The notes beneath the pieces are model-generated. The model saw only the letters and a program-made list of their open reading frames with translations, was not told the origin of the DNA and made no database searches. The position numbers and the translations under genes are program-made. A stretch of 64,000 bases of DNA, from the NCBI GenBank assembly GCA_029448655.1, contig JACCLO010000003.1, positions 3,782,001-3,846,000 of the forward strand, given 5' to 3'. Shown piece after piece: positions 31,354 through 40,374 of this stretch. The stretch's first letter is position 1; each line of letters begins with the position of its first letter. This stretch comes from Wolfiporia cocos (Eukaryota > Basidiomycota > Agaricomycetes > Polyporales > Phaeolaceae).

Positions 31354-32210
31354 GGGAGGGGGGGCAACCGGATGTCCGGCGTCTATCACACGCCACAGTA
31401 CATGCCGGACAGCTCTCACTGCGGCACGAGCTTGGCGCGCAGAGCGCGACGGTATCAATGTAAAGGCTCCTCAGATAAAAACATTCATGCCTTGTGTCAA
31501 TGGGATGTATTGCTCAGAACATTGAATACATCAATTTCTTCGGAACAGAATTTTGAGATAAAATCTGTACTGTACAATTTCGTACATCGCGCATGGCACA
31601 CCGCAACTACGAGTTAAATGTGTTCCCAACGATTTCTGCGGAAAAGCAAACAAGATCAATCTGTGTACTAGGTTTTTGCTGTAGATCACTGTTGAAGGAG
31701 GAGATACCAATGTATGGGAGTATGATTTAGAATGCTTGCCAATCATGATGTGAAAAGCGATAGGACCCTCAGATCGCTCAGGTCGAAACTACACTATCAA
31801 GAAAGCGCTCTGAGATCATTAACTACCTACAGAATGAATGTACTTGTGAGGTGCAGAATATTTACGTGCCAGTGGTATGAATGCACCCGCCTTCCTAACT
31901 GGGATGCGAGCGCCGCCACGTCGCGTTCGATGGCTTGATATCATCGAGGAGTCGCTGAAAAGAACTGACAAAGATATCAAGGGCTCATTGTATGTTTCAT
32001 TATATCTTGAGCATCTACGTAGCTTGAATCTCGAATGAATGTTGCAGTACATAGCCATGTCTACAGTGGTACAGGCTCAGGTCCCGATAGTACCAGCGTC
32101 AATAGCGGCACATTCGCAGTCTCGGCATCTAAATACCACATTGGGTAAGTAATTCAGACTCCGACATGATAAGCTCAGGACACATTTCTAGGCGGGGTTG
32201 CCCATCCCCA
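31354..32210. mobile_element. Small DNA transposon with GGGG-CAACC ends
   Basis: The insertion splits TAAGTTGTG in Mutator copy 2, duplicating 9 bp (31345-31353 and 32211-32219). Its ends are imperfect inverted repeats: GGGAGGGGGGGCAACC on the left and GGTTGCCCATCCCCA on the right. There is no transposase, so it is non-autonomous. The 8- or 9-bp duplication leaves hAT or Mutator origin open. Confidence 0.7.
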
Positions 32211-33641
32211 TAAGTTGTGTGATGAGGACACAACTTCGTCGTGTAGGGTGCCACGTAGTATGAGCTCTGCCGTACTGTAGCTGACACGGGATGAATATTT
32301 AATGACTGATTATAGTGCACAGACCGGCTTTGCTCCATATTTAGATGCAGCTGTCAAGTAGCCGTGCATAGGTCAGGCCCAACTGGTAGATGATGCACAG
32401 TAGCATATAGTTAGGGCGTCGCACGCGCAATTTCTCGTTGAGCTTTGACGACTCTTCTATATAAGTCAGAATGTATAGCATGCACTTTGCGCCAATTACT
32501 AAGTGGACAAGCAAGGCATTCGCCCAGTGTACGTACAGTGCTACGATATATGCTTTAATCCTATGATATATCTGCGGCGCAGTTGTTTCATTATCATAGG
32601 GATGGGCCGTTCAAAACGTTCAACGTTTGTCAATAGGGCGCTCAGAGGCGCTCACCCGACGCGTCGATATTCACGCGATACTTGGCGCTTATCTACCTGG
32701 GTAATTATTCCCGCTACGTCAGTAGTGGGTTCTTGTGGTATGGTTTTTGTCAAATGAACATACACTTTTTGCGTGCGCCTAAATTTCGTTTCAAGAGCAT
32801 TGCAATCTCTTAGCAAAGTGTGGGAGAGCGTTCCCTTATCCGTTTACGCGTTTCACGTCACATGGGATCCAAGGACGTAGTCTCGATCAGACGCTCTACA
32901 GTGGTGTGGCTGCGCCACGGACACAGCCGAGCGGAGATCGAAAAACCGAAGACAATGAACCGCTGTGAGAGCGTCTGGCGGATTTTGCCAGGGCGGATGT
33001 AGGTGACCCTATCCTGTGACCGTGAGGCGCATCTACTCGCGTCCTCCCCGAATTGTGATAAATACGCCACCGCACGCTCGCTGTATTCTAGCACATACAT
33101 GCCAATAGAATACCTCGCAAGCCATTTTTACAGACTACCTATGATCTCGACAACAAGCATTTCGACGTTCTATTGGAGGCAGCCCGCGAAGCAGCTTATA
33201 AAAACAGTGGCAAGTCTAAACCTTCGGGGTCCATATATGCTAGTATCCGTAAGACCAGCTTGGAGCTATGTCGCCTGATTCATTGAGAGCATTGCGTAGC
33301 CATCACGTACGATCTTGATGCGGCGTCTTCGAACTGGTTTAACGTGCTCCTCCAGCCCGTCTTCGTCGTCTTCGTAGTCGAAAAGATTACCGTTATCTGT
33401 GGGATTATCCATTGTATTGATTAGAAATTCATAGAGTACTTCTACGACAGGGCAGGGTGCTAACGTGTTCTAATGTCGTTAGCGTGCCATCGACTTTGCG
33501 CGATGCGTAGACGTGTAGACGCCCGCCTCACGATCATGAGACGGGGGTCACCTACATCCGCCCCATTGAAATCCACCAGACGTTCCGCCAGCGCGCTTTG
33601 TCTTCAGTTTTTCGATCTCCGCTCGGGAGCTCCCGAGCAGC

Positions 33642-34020
33642 ATGTACGCTGGCAGAATGTCTGATCAAGACTACCAAGGACGCTACTTTTCCTGGCCACA
33701 GCGCTTAGAACTTCGTGCATCATGCATCATGCCTCGACTCTCCGTCACAGGAAGCTACGCTGGTATTCCCGCCGACCTTTTGGTCGACTCTTGTGCCGCG
33801 TTTTCTTGCATTTCGTCTCGATTCATGGATCGGTACAACATCCCGAGAACGATCTCTGTCCATGCAGGATTGGCTGCTTCTCGAGCATCTGGACCCATTT
33901 CTGTGCCCACCGTTTGTGGTCAATATGTCTCAACCTTTCCTATGCCTATCTCGTATTTGCCTCGCTTTGATGTGGTCCCTGGCTTGGATTGGATCTTCAC
34001 CTGTCAGCCTTTGCTGGAAG
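33642..34020 (+). pseudogene. Retropepsin-like domain of Helitron-type protein, 5' part
   Basis: The plus-strand frame contains a retropepsin-like core. DSC (in LLVDSCAAFSCIS) stands where active retropepsins have DSG or DTG, and VVPGLDWIFTC stands where the second glycine-rich strand (usually LGxDWL) is expected. The frame is cut at GGAAG by element E (LLE|V), and the same codons resume at 45395. In agaricomycetes such domains occur at the start of long Helitron-associated proteins (recollection, not checked). The missing glycine suggests an inactive or altered protease. Confidence 0.55.
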
Positions 34021-34391
34021 TGACACAAGCGCTATCTCAAGCAACTACTCAGGGGAATATTACTCGCGTGGAAGCGTATTCCTAGTCTGAGGCTACTCAA
34101 GGCAACAAAGGCCAAGACGAGTCTGGGGTGCTCCCTGCTCGTCTGGCTGGTATATATGCTCGTAGGCTGTTTGTACATGTTTGGCTACTATACAGTATTA
34201 CGTAAGCTGATAGACCGTTTAGAGTATGGTAAACCCTATCGTAGGTGTAGAGCCACAACAAGGGTGTCCGGGGTCTGTGTAGGCACGTGTGGGGTGTTCG
34301 GGGTCCTTGCACGTGATGCATAGGCGGGCGCTTAGATAAGATAAGGGTTGTCCCTAGTCGCAAGCTAGTTGGAGAAAATCGGCTTGTGACA
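34021..34391 (-). repeat. 3' LTR of element E
   Basis: On the plus strand this LTR runs TGACACAAGC to GCTTGTGACA. It contains the last 12 codons and stop of the polyprotein (stop at 34354-34356). The purine tract AGAAGAGGGGG lies just outside (about 34394-34404, minus strand). Confidence 0.93.
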
Positions 34392-37300
34392 GTACCCCCT
34401 CTTCTAGCTGCGTGTCCCCACGCCCAGCAATCACTTTGTACATAGTTTGGTCAACATGGCATGGGTGGTCTACGGTCTTCTTGCAAATGTGTGGGTTTGC
34501 GAGTTGGAGAGTGTTTAGAACCAGGTAGATCCAGTATCCTTTTGATTCAGGTATAGTGGATTCTATCGGCTGTCCGACTCGTATTCCGTATTGTACGACC
34601 CGTGTGCGTGGATGAGAAAACCAGAAGTTACGAGCGACGAGCTTCTTCTCATAGGCATAGAATGGTATACTGCCTTTGACCAGAAGTGTAGTGTCTATGT
34701 CGTCGTATATGATGAACTCCTTTGGGTTTTCTCTGAGTCCCATTTCCTGAGCTTTTTGTTTGAAGTCCTCCCACTCTGGGTCCCATTTGGTTTCAGAGTG
34801 GTCCAAGCCAGTGTTTTGGTTTTTCCACTGGTTACCTGGGGCGGATGGTCTAGCTTCGAAGAACTTTGTGACTAGCTCTTGGTAATGGTTTAATCCACGT
34901 TTTCGTTCCCATGTTCTAGTCCCGTCAGACCATTCGACTTCTAGCTCGACTCGCCCTCGGTCTTCCCTGGATTCGAGGATCCTGAGAGGCCTGCGAGCGT
35001 CATCGCCTTCCGTTACTTTACTATGGTCCTGATTGGGGAAGGCGGGCGGTGTGTATGGTAGGAGTAGGACCTCGTTAAATACTGGGTATATCCCGCGCAT
35101 GTCTGCGGGGAGGTCTAATTCGTATGCTCCGTGCCCAACCTTCTTTGTGACCTTGTATGGTCCAAACCGCTTGGAGTCAAGTTTCTTGGTTGGGTGGCCC
35201 ATGTTTATGTTGCGGCCGTCGACCCAAACCAAGTCGCCTTCGGAGTATGATAGTGGCGATGCCCGTTTCCTATCATAGTACTCCTTCATGCATAGTTTAG
35301 CTTTCTCCAGGTTCTGTGAAGCGAGTTTGGATATTGTGTGCATGTGTTCGACCCAATCTCGTGCTACCCCCTCTTCTTGTTCCGGCGCCTCTACACCTGT
35401 GAAGGGGTGGTATCCGTGCGTAAGGTAAAAGGGACTGTATCCCGTGCTACTGTGTACGTGTGTCTTGTACGCAAAGCTTGCCAGCGGGAGTAAGTCCGGC
35501 CAGTTCGTATGAGTATCGTTAATAAATAATCTAAGGTAGACCTCGAGTTCCTGGTTCATACGTTCCGTTTGCCCGTCTGTCTGTGGGTGGAACGCGGTAC
35601 TCGGGTTTCCCTGTATGCCTAATCTACGGTATACGTCCTTGATAAACTCTGCTACCAACTGAGGTCCTCTGTCGCTAAATACTTTTTTAGGTAGTCCGTG
35701 TTGTGTATATACTTTGTCTATAAATATGTTGGCCCATCCTTCGGCCGATAGTTTAGTCGTTGTTGGTACAGCTATGTAGTCCTTGGATTTCATGTCTACT
35801 ACTACAATGATTGCATCGCGACCCTTGGAAGTGGGGAGTCCCGTGATCATGTCGACGGAAATGTTCTCCCAGTTGTGTGTTGGAGTCGGGTTCGGGTTGA
35901 GTGGAGCCGCGCGTTTGGATCGGTCCGGCTTAGCGGCCTGGCACTTGATACAAGCCTTAACGTACTGGCGGATGTCTGGGCGCATCTTTGGCCACCAGTA
36001 GTGTCGGTGTATGGCAGTATATGTGTTTTTGGTGCCAGGGTGTCCCGCTGAGACGGTGTCGTGGAACAAAGAAATTATTTTTCCGATTAATTCTTCGTCC
36101 CGAGGGATAATTAACCTCCCCCTCCTATATCGCAGACCGTCCTCGGTCGTTTCCCCTACTTCTACTCCTTCCTTTCCATCGTAGAGAGCGGCTTCCGCTT
36201 TGACCCTCTCTTTTACTTCGTCGTGGGTGATACCCTTGACTACAGTATAGAATGAAGATCGCAGCCTTTCTGCGCTATCTTGGACGAAGAGGTGTGGCTT
36301 CAGGACGACTTGCCCTTCGAGGTGATCCTTGTCATTTCCGTGATCACTTCTTCGGGAAAGCCCATCGGCCCTTCCATTGGTCTTCCCGGGGATGTGCACG
36401 AGTTGTAGGTCATACTCGGCGAGTTCCGTCATCCACCGGGCTTGTCGCGGATTAATTTTCTGCGGGGTCTTAAAGTATTCTAAGTTCTTATGGTCCGTTA
36501 GTACTTCTACAGGGTGTTTGCCACCCATTACGAAATGCCGCCATTCATCGAGTGCACGCATGATGGCGAGGAGTTCTCTGTCGTAGATCTCGTAGTTCCA
36601 TTCTGCCGGTAGCATCGTCTTACTCTGGTAGGCAATGGGTTTCCAGACGCCGTCCTGTTTCTGCATGAGGCAGGCTCCGGTTGCGAAATCTGATGAATCT
36701 GCCTCGATGCGGAAAGGGTTGTCGTCGTTTGGTATCCCTAACACGGGTGCTTCGATAAATATTTTCTTTAACTTATCAAAACACTCTTGTTCCGCCATAC
36801 CCCACTGCCAAGGCGTATCCTTGGTTAGGTTTATCAGTGGGCGTGCTACCGTGGAAAACTTAGGTATAAATCTCCGGTAGAAGTTTGCGAATCCAATGAA
36901 GGATTGCACTTCCTTCTTGTTCCGAGGTGCGGGCCATTCAGCCACTGCCGCCACCTTCGCGGGGTCCATACGGATTTCCCCGTGAGAGATTATATGTCCC
37001 AAGTATTCTACTTCTGACTTCATAAACTCGCATTTCTCTGGTTTACAGGTCAACTTATTTTGACGGAGAACGAGCAGAACCTTGCGCAGAATCTCCTTGT
37101 GTTCTGCCTCGGTCTCCGTGAAAACAAGTATATCGTCTAGGTATACAATGACTTTTCCAGTCATTATCAGGTCTCGGAAGATGTCGTTCATCAAGGTCTG
37201 GAACGTGCCCGGTGCGTTGCACATTCCGAAGAACATCACTAGGGGTTCGTACAATCCCCTATTAGTGATGAAGGCGGCTTTTTCTTCGTCGCCTTCCTTG

Positions 37301-40300
37301 ATTCTGACGTTCGTGTATCCCCAACGAATGTCCAATTTAGAGAAGTACTTAGCTCGTTTCAGCTTGTTGAGCAGCTCCGTGATCAGGGGGAGCGGGTACC
37401 GGTTCTTCTTGGTCATCTGGTTCAACTTCCGGTAGTCCTGAATGGGTCTCAGTTTCCCATCCTTCTTCTTGACGAAGAAGAATGGTGCCCCCCATGGTGA
37501 CTTGGATGGTCGTATGCGTCCAGTCCGTAGCTGTTCTTCTAAGAAGTCATCTAACACCTCTTGTTCTTGGGGCGATAGGGCGTAGATCTTGCCGGCGTAG
37601 GGTTCGGAGTTTGGTAAGAGTTCTATGGCGTGATCCCACGGTCGCCTTTCGGGGAGTTGGTCGAATTCCGTTTCCTTAAACACGTCTTCGAATTCATGTA
37701 AGTACTCGGGGACCACCTCTTCGAAAGTCTTGGCTTCCGTGGTTTTGCCGGTGGCGATGGCGATCTCGGTTGCCTTCGTCGCGCGGACTCGCTCAGCGAT
37801 GTCGGCCCGGCACTCGTCCCTATTCCGTAACCATGCGTCAGCAAAGATGTAATAGATATGGTCACCGTCCTCGATCTGCTTGTGTTCGCAGTCGCAGGTG
37901 AAGGTGATTCGGCGTTTCTTCCAGTCGATGGTGGGATTGTGGTCTTCCAACCAATCGAAGCCGAGGAATATGTTGGCCGAGCTCAGCTCGGTGACGTGGA
38001 ACTTGCGCGTTTCCAAATGCGTGTCAATCTGCATCTGGAGTTCGACATAGTGCGTCATTTTGCCCGCAGCGTTGGTACTACCGTCAGCGTTGTACAGTTT
38101 GACGGGTCGGTCTAGTGGGAGTTGCTCGAGTTTGTGTTCCTCCACGTAGGCACGACTGATGACCGATCCCGTTGAACCGGAGTCTATCAGTGCCTTTGTG
38201 AAGAGGGCGCGTCCGTCAGGGCGGTGGAGGGTGATCGGTACTTCGATCTGCCGTCCCCGTTTTCCCGTCTGGATTACCACTACATTCCCTCTGAGTTTCT
38301 CACCAGTAGAGCCGAACCCCTGTGTTCCGCGTCTGGTTTCCCTAATGCTTTTTACTATGCGCGTGTCTGGTGTCATGTTGCATTCGAGTATGAACTGGGC
38401 AATTCTGTCCCCATACTCGACCTGATAATCTGTCCCAGTCTGATTATTCAGTATGACTTTTAACCGACCGGTGTAGTCTTCGTCGACTACCCCGGCCTCC
38501 ACGTTGACTCCCTTTAGGGCGAGTCCGGATCGTGGAGCTATGCGGCCGTATACACCGGGTGGCATGCGGATCATTATGCCTGTATCCACAGTGATACGTT
38601 TCCCATTTGGTATAACAACTTCCTCCGCAGAGTGAAGGTCGTAACCCGCGGCTCCTTTGCTTTTGCGCTCAGGGGGGATTGCACGCGGGTGGTCTAAGTA
38701 TATGTCGAGTGTGACAGCCTTCTTCTTGGCTCGTCGACGCCGCATTTTCTTTTCCGCCTTTTTCTGGGCTGTAGGCTTGGATGCGTCTGCCATTTGCACA
38801 TCCGAGTCTACAACCGGGTCTACGTCCATTGGCACATAGTTTACATTGTTTACAATAGAGGAATTAAGCACGGTTTTATCCTCCCGCCAAGCTCCGGTGG
38901 GAGGCTCCTCTGAGGCTGTTACAAACGAATCGTCGGAGCATGTTGAAGCTCCGTCGTTGTCACCAGGCGCCAAATCTACTGAACGTGGTACAGATATGTA
39001 ATCAAATATCGGGGCCCCGGTTCCTAGCCCATATAGTCCATCCACCATTTTGTTACCCTCCGTGGCAGAGTCAGAGATAGAGACATTTACTGGTTCCTCA
39101 ATCTCCAGAACTGAAAACTTATTATTAGAGAGGGGACGTACCTGAGTGAATCCGGCTTCCTTCGCAGCCTCCAGATTTTCCTTGGCCCAGGCAGCCACCA
39201 TTCGCACGAAGTCCTCCTGGGATACTTCCCCAAGGACTTTTTCTGCGGGTGGGCCTTCGACGGCCTGGTGGGTGCACGCCGATTGTGAGGGTCCGGCGCC
39301 GGTGTTCCCTCCACTGGTAGCTGCTCGGGGCTTCCAGTTGGGTTGGTGCCAGACGGGCTTGTTGCAGCCCTTCCCGGGTGCCTCTGCTTGTGTCTTGCTG
39401 CAAGAGTGGCACTTCCTCTTGAGCAAGTTGGCCCGTTCCTCTGTGGTGGGCTCGGTCCGCGTGGTTCCCGATGACGATGTTGTCGCCCGACCTTTTCCTT
39501 TGTCGGCGACGCCCTTACCCGTGTCACGACCGTGGCGCAGCTTTTCCTCATCACGGAGACGACGCATCGCATTGTCTGTACGAAGGATAGCTTGTTTCCA
39601 AGATTCGTAGTCTTCTGGAATCTGGACATTGTATCCTCGTTGCGATTTGTCATTTACTGTGGCGGCAACGAAGGCGGAGTGTACTGCCGTGTAGATCTCC
39701 TTCGGAATGGCGGCGGTGACCCAGCGATGGACGATCTGGTTCTCCTTGTCATACTTCGCTTCTGAAAGAAGTCTTTCCAGCTCCTGGAAGTACTCCTCGC
39801 CTTTGCCGATGGTCATACTGAGTTTTTCCGCGGCGACCGCCGACTTCTTTTCCAAGTCGGGGTCGTCGAATTTCTGGTGTAGCTCCCAAATGAAGCGTAA
39901 CCAACTCAGATGCCATTGTCCGTCACGGTAGTGCTCCCGTGTGAAAGCCGTTACCCATGAGTCCACCTTTGGTCCCCGTATCAACGAGATAGCTGTGCCG
40001 ATTTTCTTGCTGTCTGTGAAGAGCAGCGGCCGGTTGTCGTCGATGTACAGTTTCAGGCGCATTACCCAGGCGATGAAGTTCTTGCCGGTGAAGGGTTCGG
40101 GTTCGCGCACCTTGGACTTGTACCGGGGGTCGGGCTGTGGCTCCGGGAGCATTGAATACGCGTCCCACTGTGAACTAGCCGGTTTCTCGGGCCGCCACAT
40201 CAATGCTCGTGTTCCCTGAAGAGGCGTGGCTCTCCAGGTGTTCGCGTGCACGTTTGCGGGGGGAGCCGACGGAGGGACCATGTTGCTGAAGAAGTTCAAG

Positions 40301-40374
40301 CGGGGGCGTGCTTCCGGGGGTTGTGCTGCCATAGCCGAGTAGGGGACCTGGGGTGTGAGGACCGGGGGGGTGTA
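34354..40374 (-). CDS. Gag-dUTPase-Pol polyprotein, main part, element E
   Basis: This is the replication polyprotein of E from the transposon junction (40374) to a stop inside the 3' LTR. In order: capsid-like Gag (to about 39,400) with a degenerate zinc knuckle (CHSC ... CNK); dUTPase (about 38,700-38,310) with AAGYDLHSAEE, APRSG, GVVDEDYTG, GDRIAQ and RGTQGFGSTG; protease DSGSTG (about 38,180); RT with YLDD (about 37,140); RNase H (EADSSDF, about 36,700); and integrase with an HHCC finger and D, D, E near 35,850, 35,668 and 35,540. A weak chromodomain-like segment follows, then about 150 unassigned residues. The dUTPase precedes the protease, unlike A. Gag and Pol share one frame. Confidence 0.92.
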   Translation of the reverse strand, partial: YTPPVLTPQVPYSAMAAQPPEARPRLNFFSNMVPPSAPPANVHANTWRATPLQGTRALMWRPEKPASSQWDAYSMLPEPQPDPRYKSKVREPEPFTGKNFIAWVMRLKLYIDDNRPLLFTDSKKIGTAISLIRGPKVDSWVTAFTREHYRDGQWHLSWLRFIWELHQKFDDPDLEKKSAVAAEKLSMTIGKGEEYFQELERLLSEAKYDKENQIVHRWVTAAIPKEIYTAVHSAFVAATVNDKSQRGYNVQIPEDYESWKQAILRTDNAMRRLRDEEKLRHGRDTGKGVADKGKGRATTSSSGTTRTEPTTEERANLLKRKCHSCSKTQAEAPGKGCNKPVWHQPNWKPRAATSGGNTGAGPSQSACTHQAVEGPPAEKVLGEVSQEDFVRMVAAWAKENLEAAKEAGFTQVRPLSNNKFSVLEIEEPVNVSISDSATEGNKMVDGLYGLGTGAPIFDYISVPRSVDLAPGDNDGASTCSDDSFVTASEEPPTGAWREDKTVLNSSIVNNVNYVPMDVDPVVDSDVQMADASKPTAQKKAEKKMRRRRAKKKAVTLDIYLDHPRAIPPERKSKGAAGYDLHSAEEVVIPNGKRITVDTGIMIRMPPGVYGRIAPRSGLALKGVNVEAGVVDEDYTGRLKVILNNQTGTDYQVEYGDRIAQFILECNMTPDTRIVKSIRETRRGTQGFGSTGEKLRGNVVVIQTGKRGRQIEVPITLHRPDGRALFTKALIDSGSTGSVISRAYVEEHKLEQLPLDRPVKLYNADGSTNAAGKMTHYVELQMQIDTHLETRKFHVTELSSANIFLGFDWLEDHNPTIDWKKRRITFTCDCEHKQIEDGDHIYYIFADAWLRNRDECRADIAERVRATKATEIAIATGKTTEAKTFEEVVPEYLHEFEDVFKETEFDQLPERRPWDHAIELLPNSEPYAGKIYALSPQEQEVLDDFLEEQLRTGRIRPSKSPWGAPFFFVKKKDGKLRPIQDYRKLNQMTKKNRYPLPLITELLNKLKRAKYFSKLDIRWGYTNVRIKEGDEEKAAFITNRGLYEPLVMFFGMCNAPGTFQTLMNDIFRDLIMTGKVIVYLDDILVFTETEAEHKEILRKVLLVLRQNKLTCKPEKCEFMKSEVEYLGHIISHGEIRMDPAKVAAVAEWPAPRNKKEVQSFIGFANFYRRFIPKFSTVARPLINLTKDTPWQWGMAEQECFDKLKKIFIEAPVLGIPNDDNPFRIEADSSDFATGACLMQKQDGVWKPIAYQSKTMLPAEWNYEIYDRELLAIMRALDEWRHFVMGGKHPVEVLTDHKNLEYFKTPQKINPRQARWMTELAEYDLQLVHIPGKTNGRADGLSRRSDHGNDKDHLEGQVVLKPHLFVQDSAERLRSSFYTVVKGITHDEVKERVKAEAALYDGKEGVEVGETTEDGLRYRRGRLIIPRDEELIGKIISLFHDTVSAGHPGTKNTYTAIHRHYWWPKMRPDIRQYVKACIKCQAAKPDRSKRAAPLNPNPTPTHNWENISVDMITGLPTSKGRDAIIVVVDMKSKDYIAVPTTTKLSAEGWANIFIDKVYTQHGLPKKVFSDRGPQLVAEFIKDVYRRLGIQGNPSTAFHPQTDGQTERMNQELEVYLRLFINDTHTNWPDLLPLASFAYKTHVHSSTGYSPFYLTHGYHPFTGVEAPEQEEGVARDWVEHMHTISKLASQNLEKAKLCMKEYYDRKRASPLSYSEGDLVWVDGRNINMGHPTKKLDSKRFGPYKVTKKVGHGAYELDLPADMRGIYPVFNEVLLLPYTPPAFPNQDHSKVTEGDDARRPLRILESREDRGRVELEVEWSDGTRTWERKRGLNHYQELVTKFFEARPSAPGNQWKNQNTGLDHSETKWDPEWEDFKQKAQEMGLRENPKEFIIYDDIDTTLLVKGSIPFYAYEKKLVARNFWFSHPRTRVVQYGIRVGQPIESTIPESKGYWIYLVLNTLQLANPHICKKTVDHPCHVDQTMYKVIAGRGDTQLEEGVLSQADFLQLACD

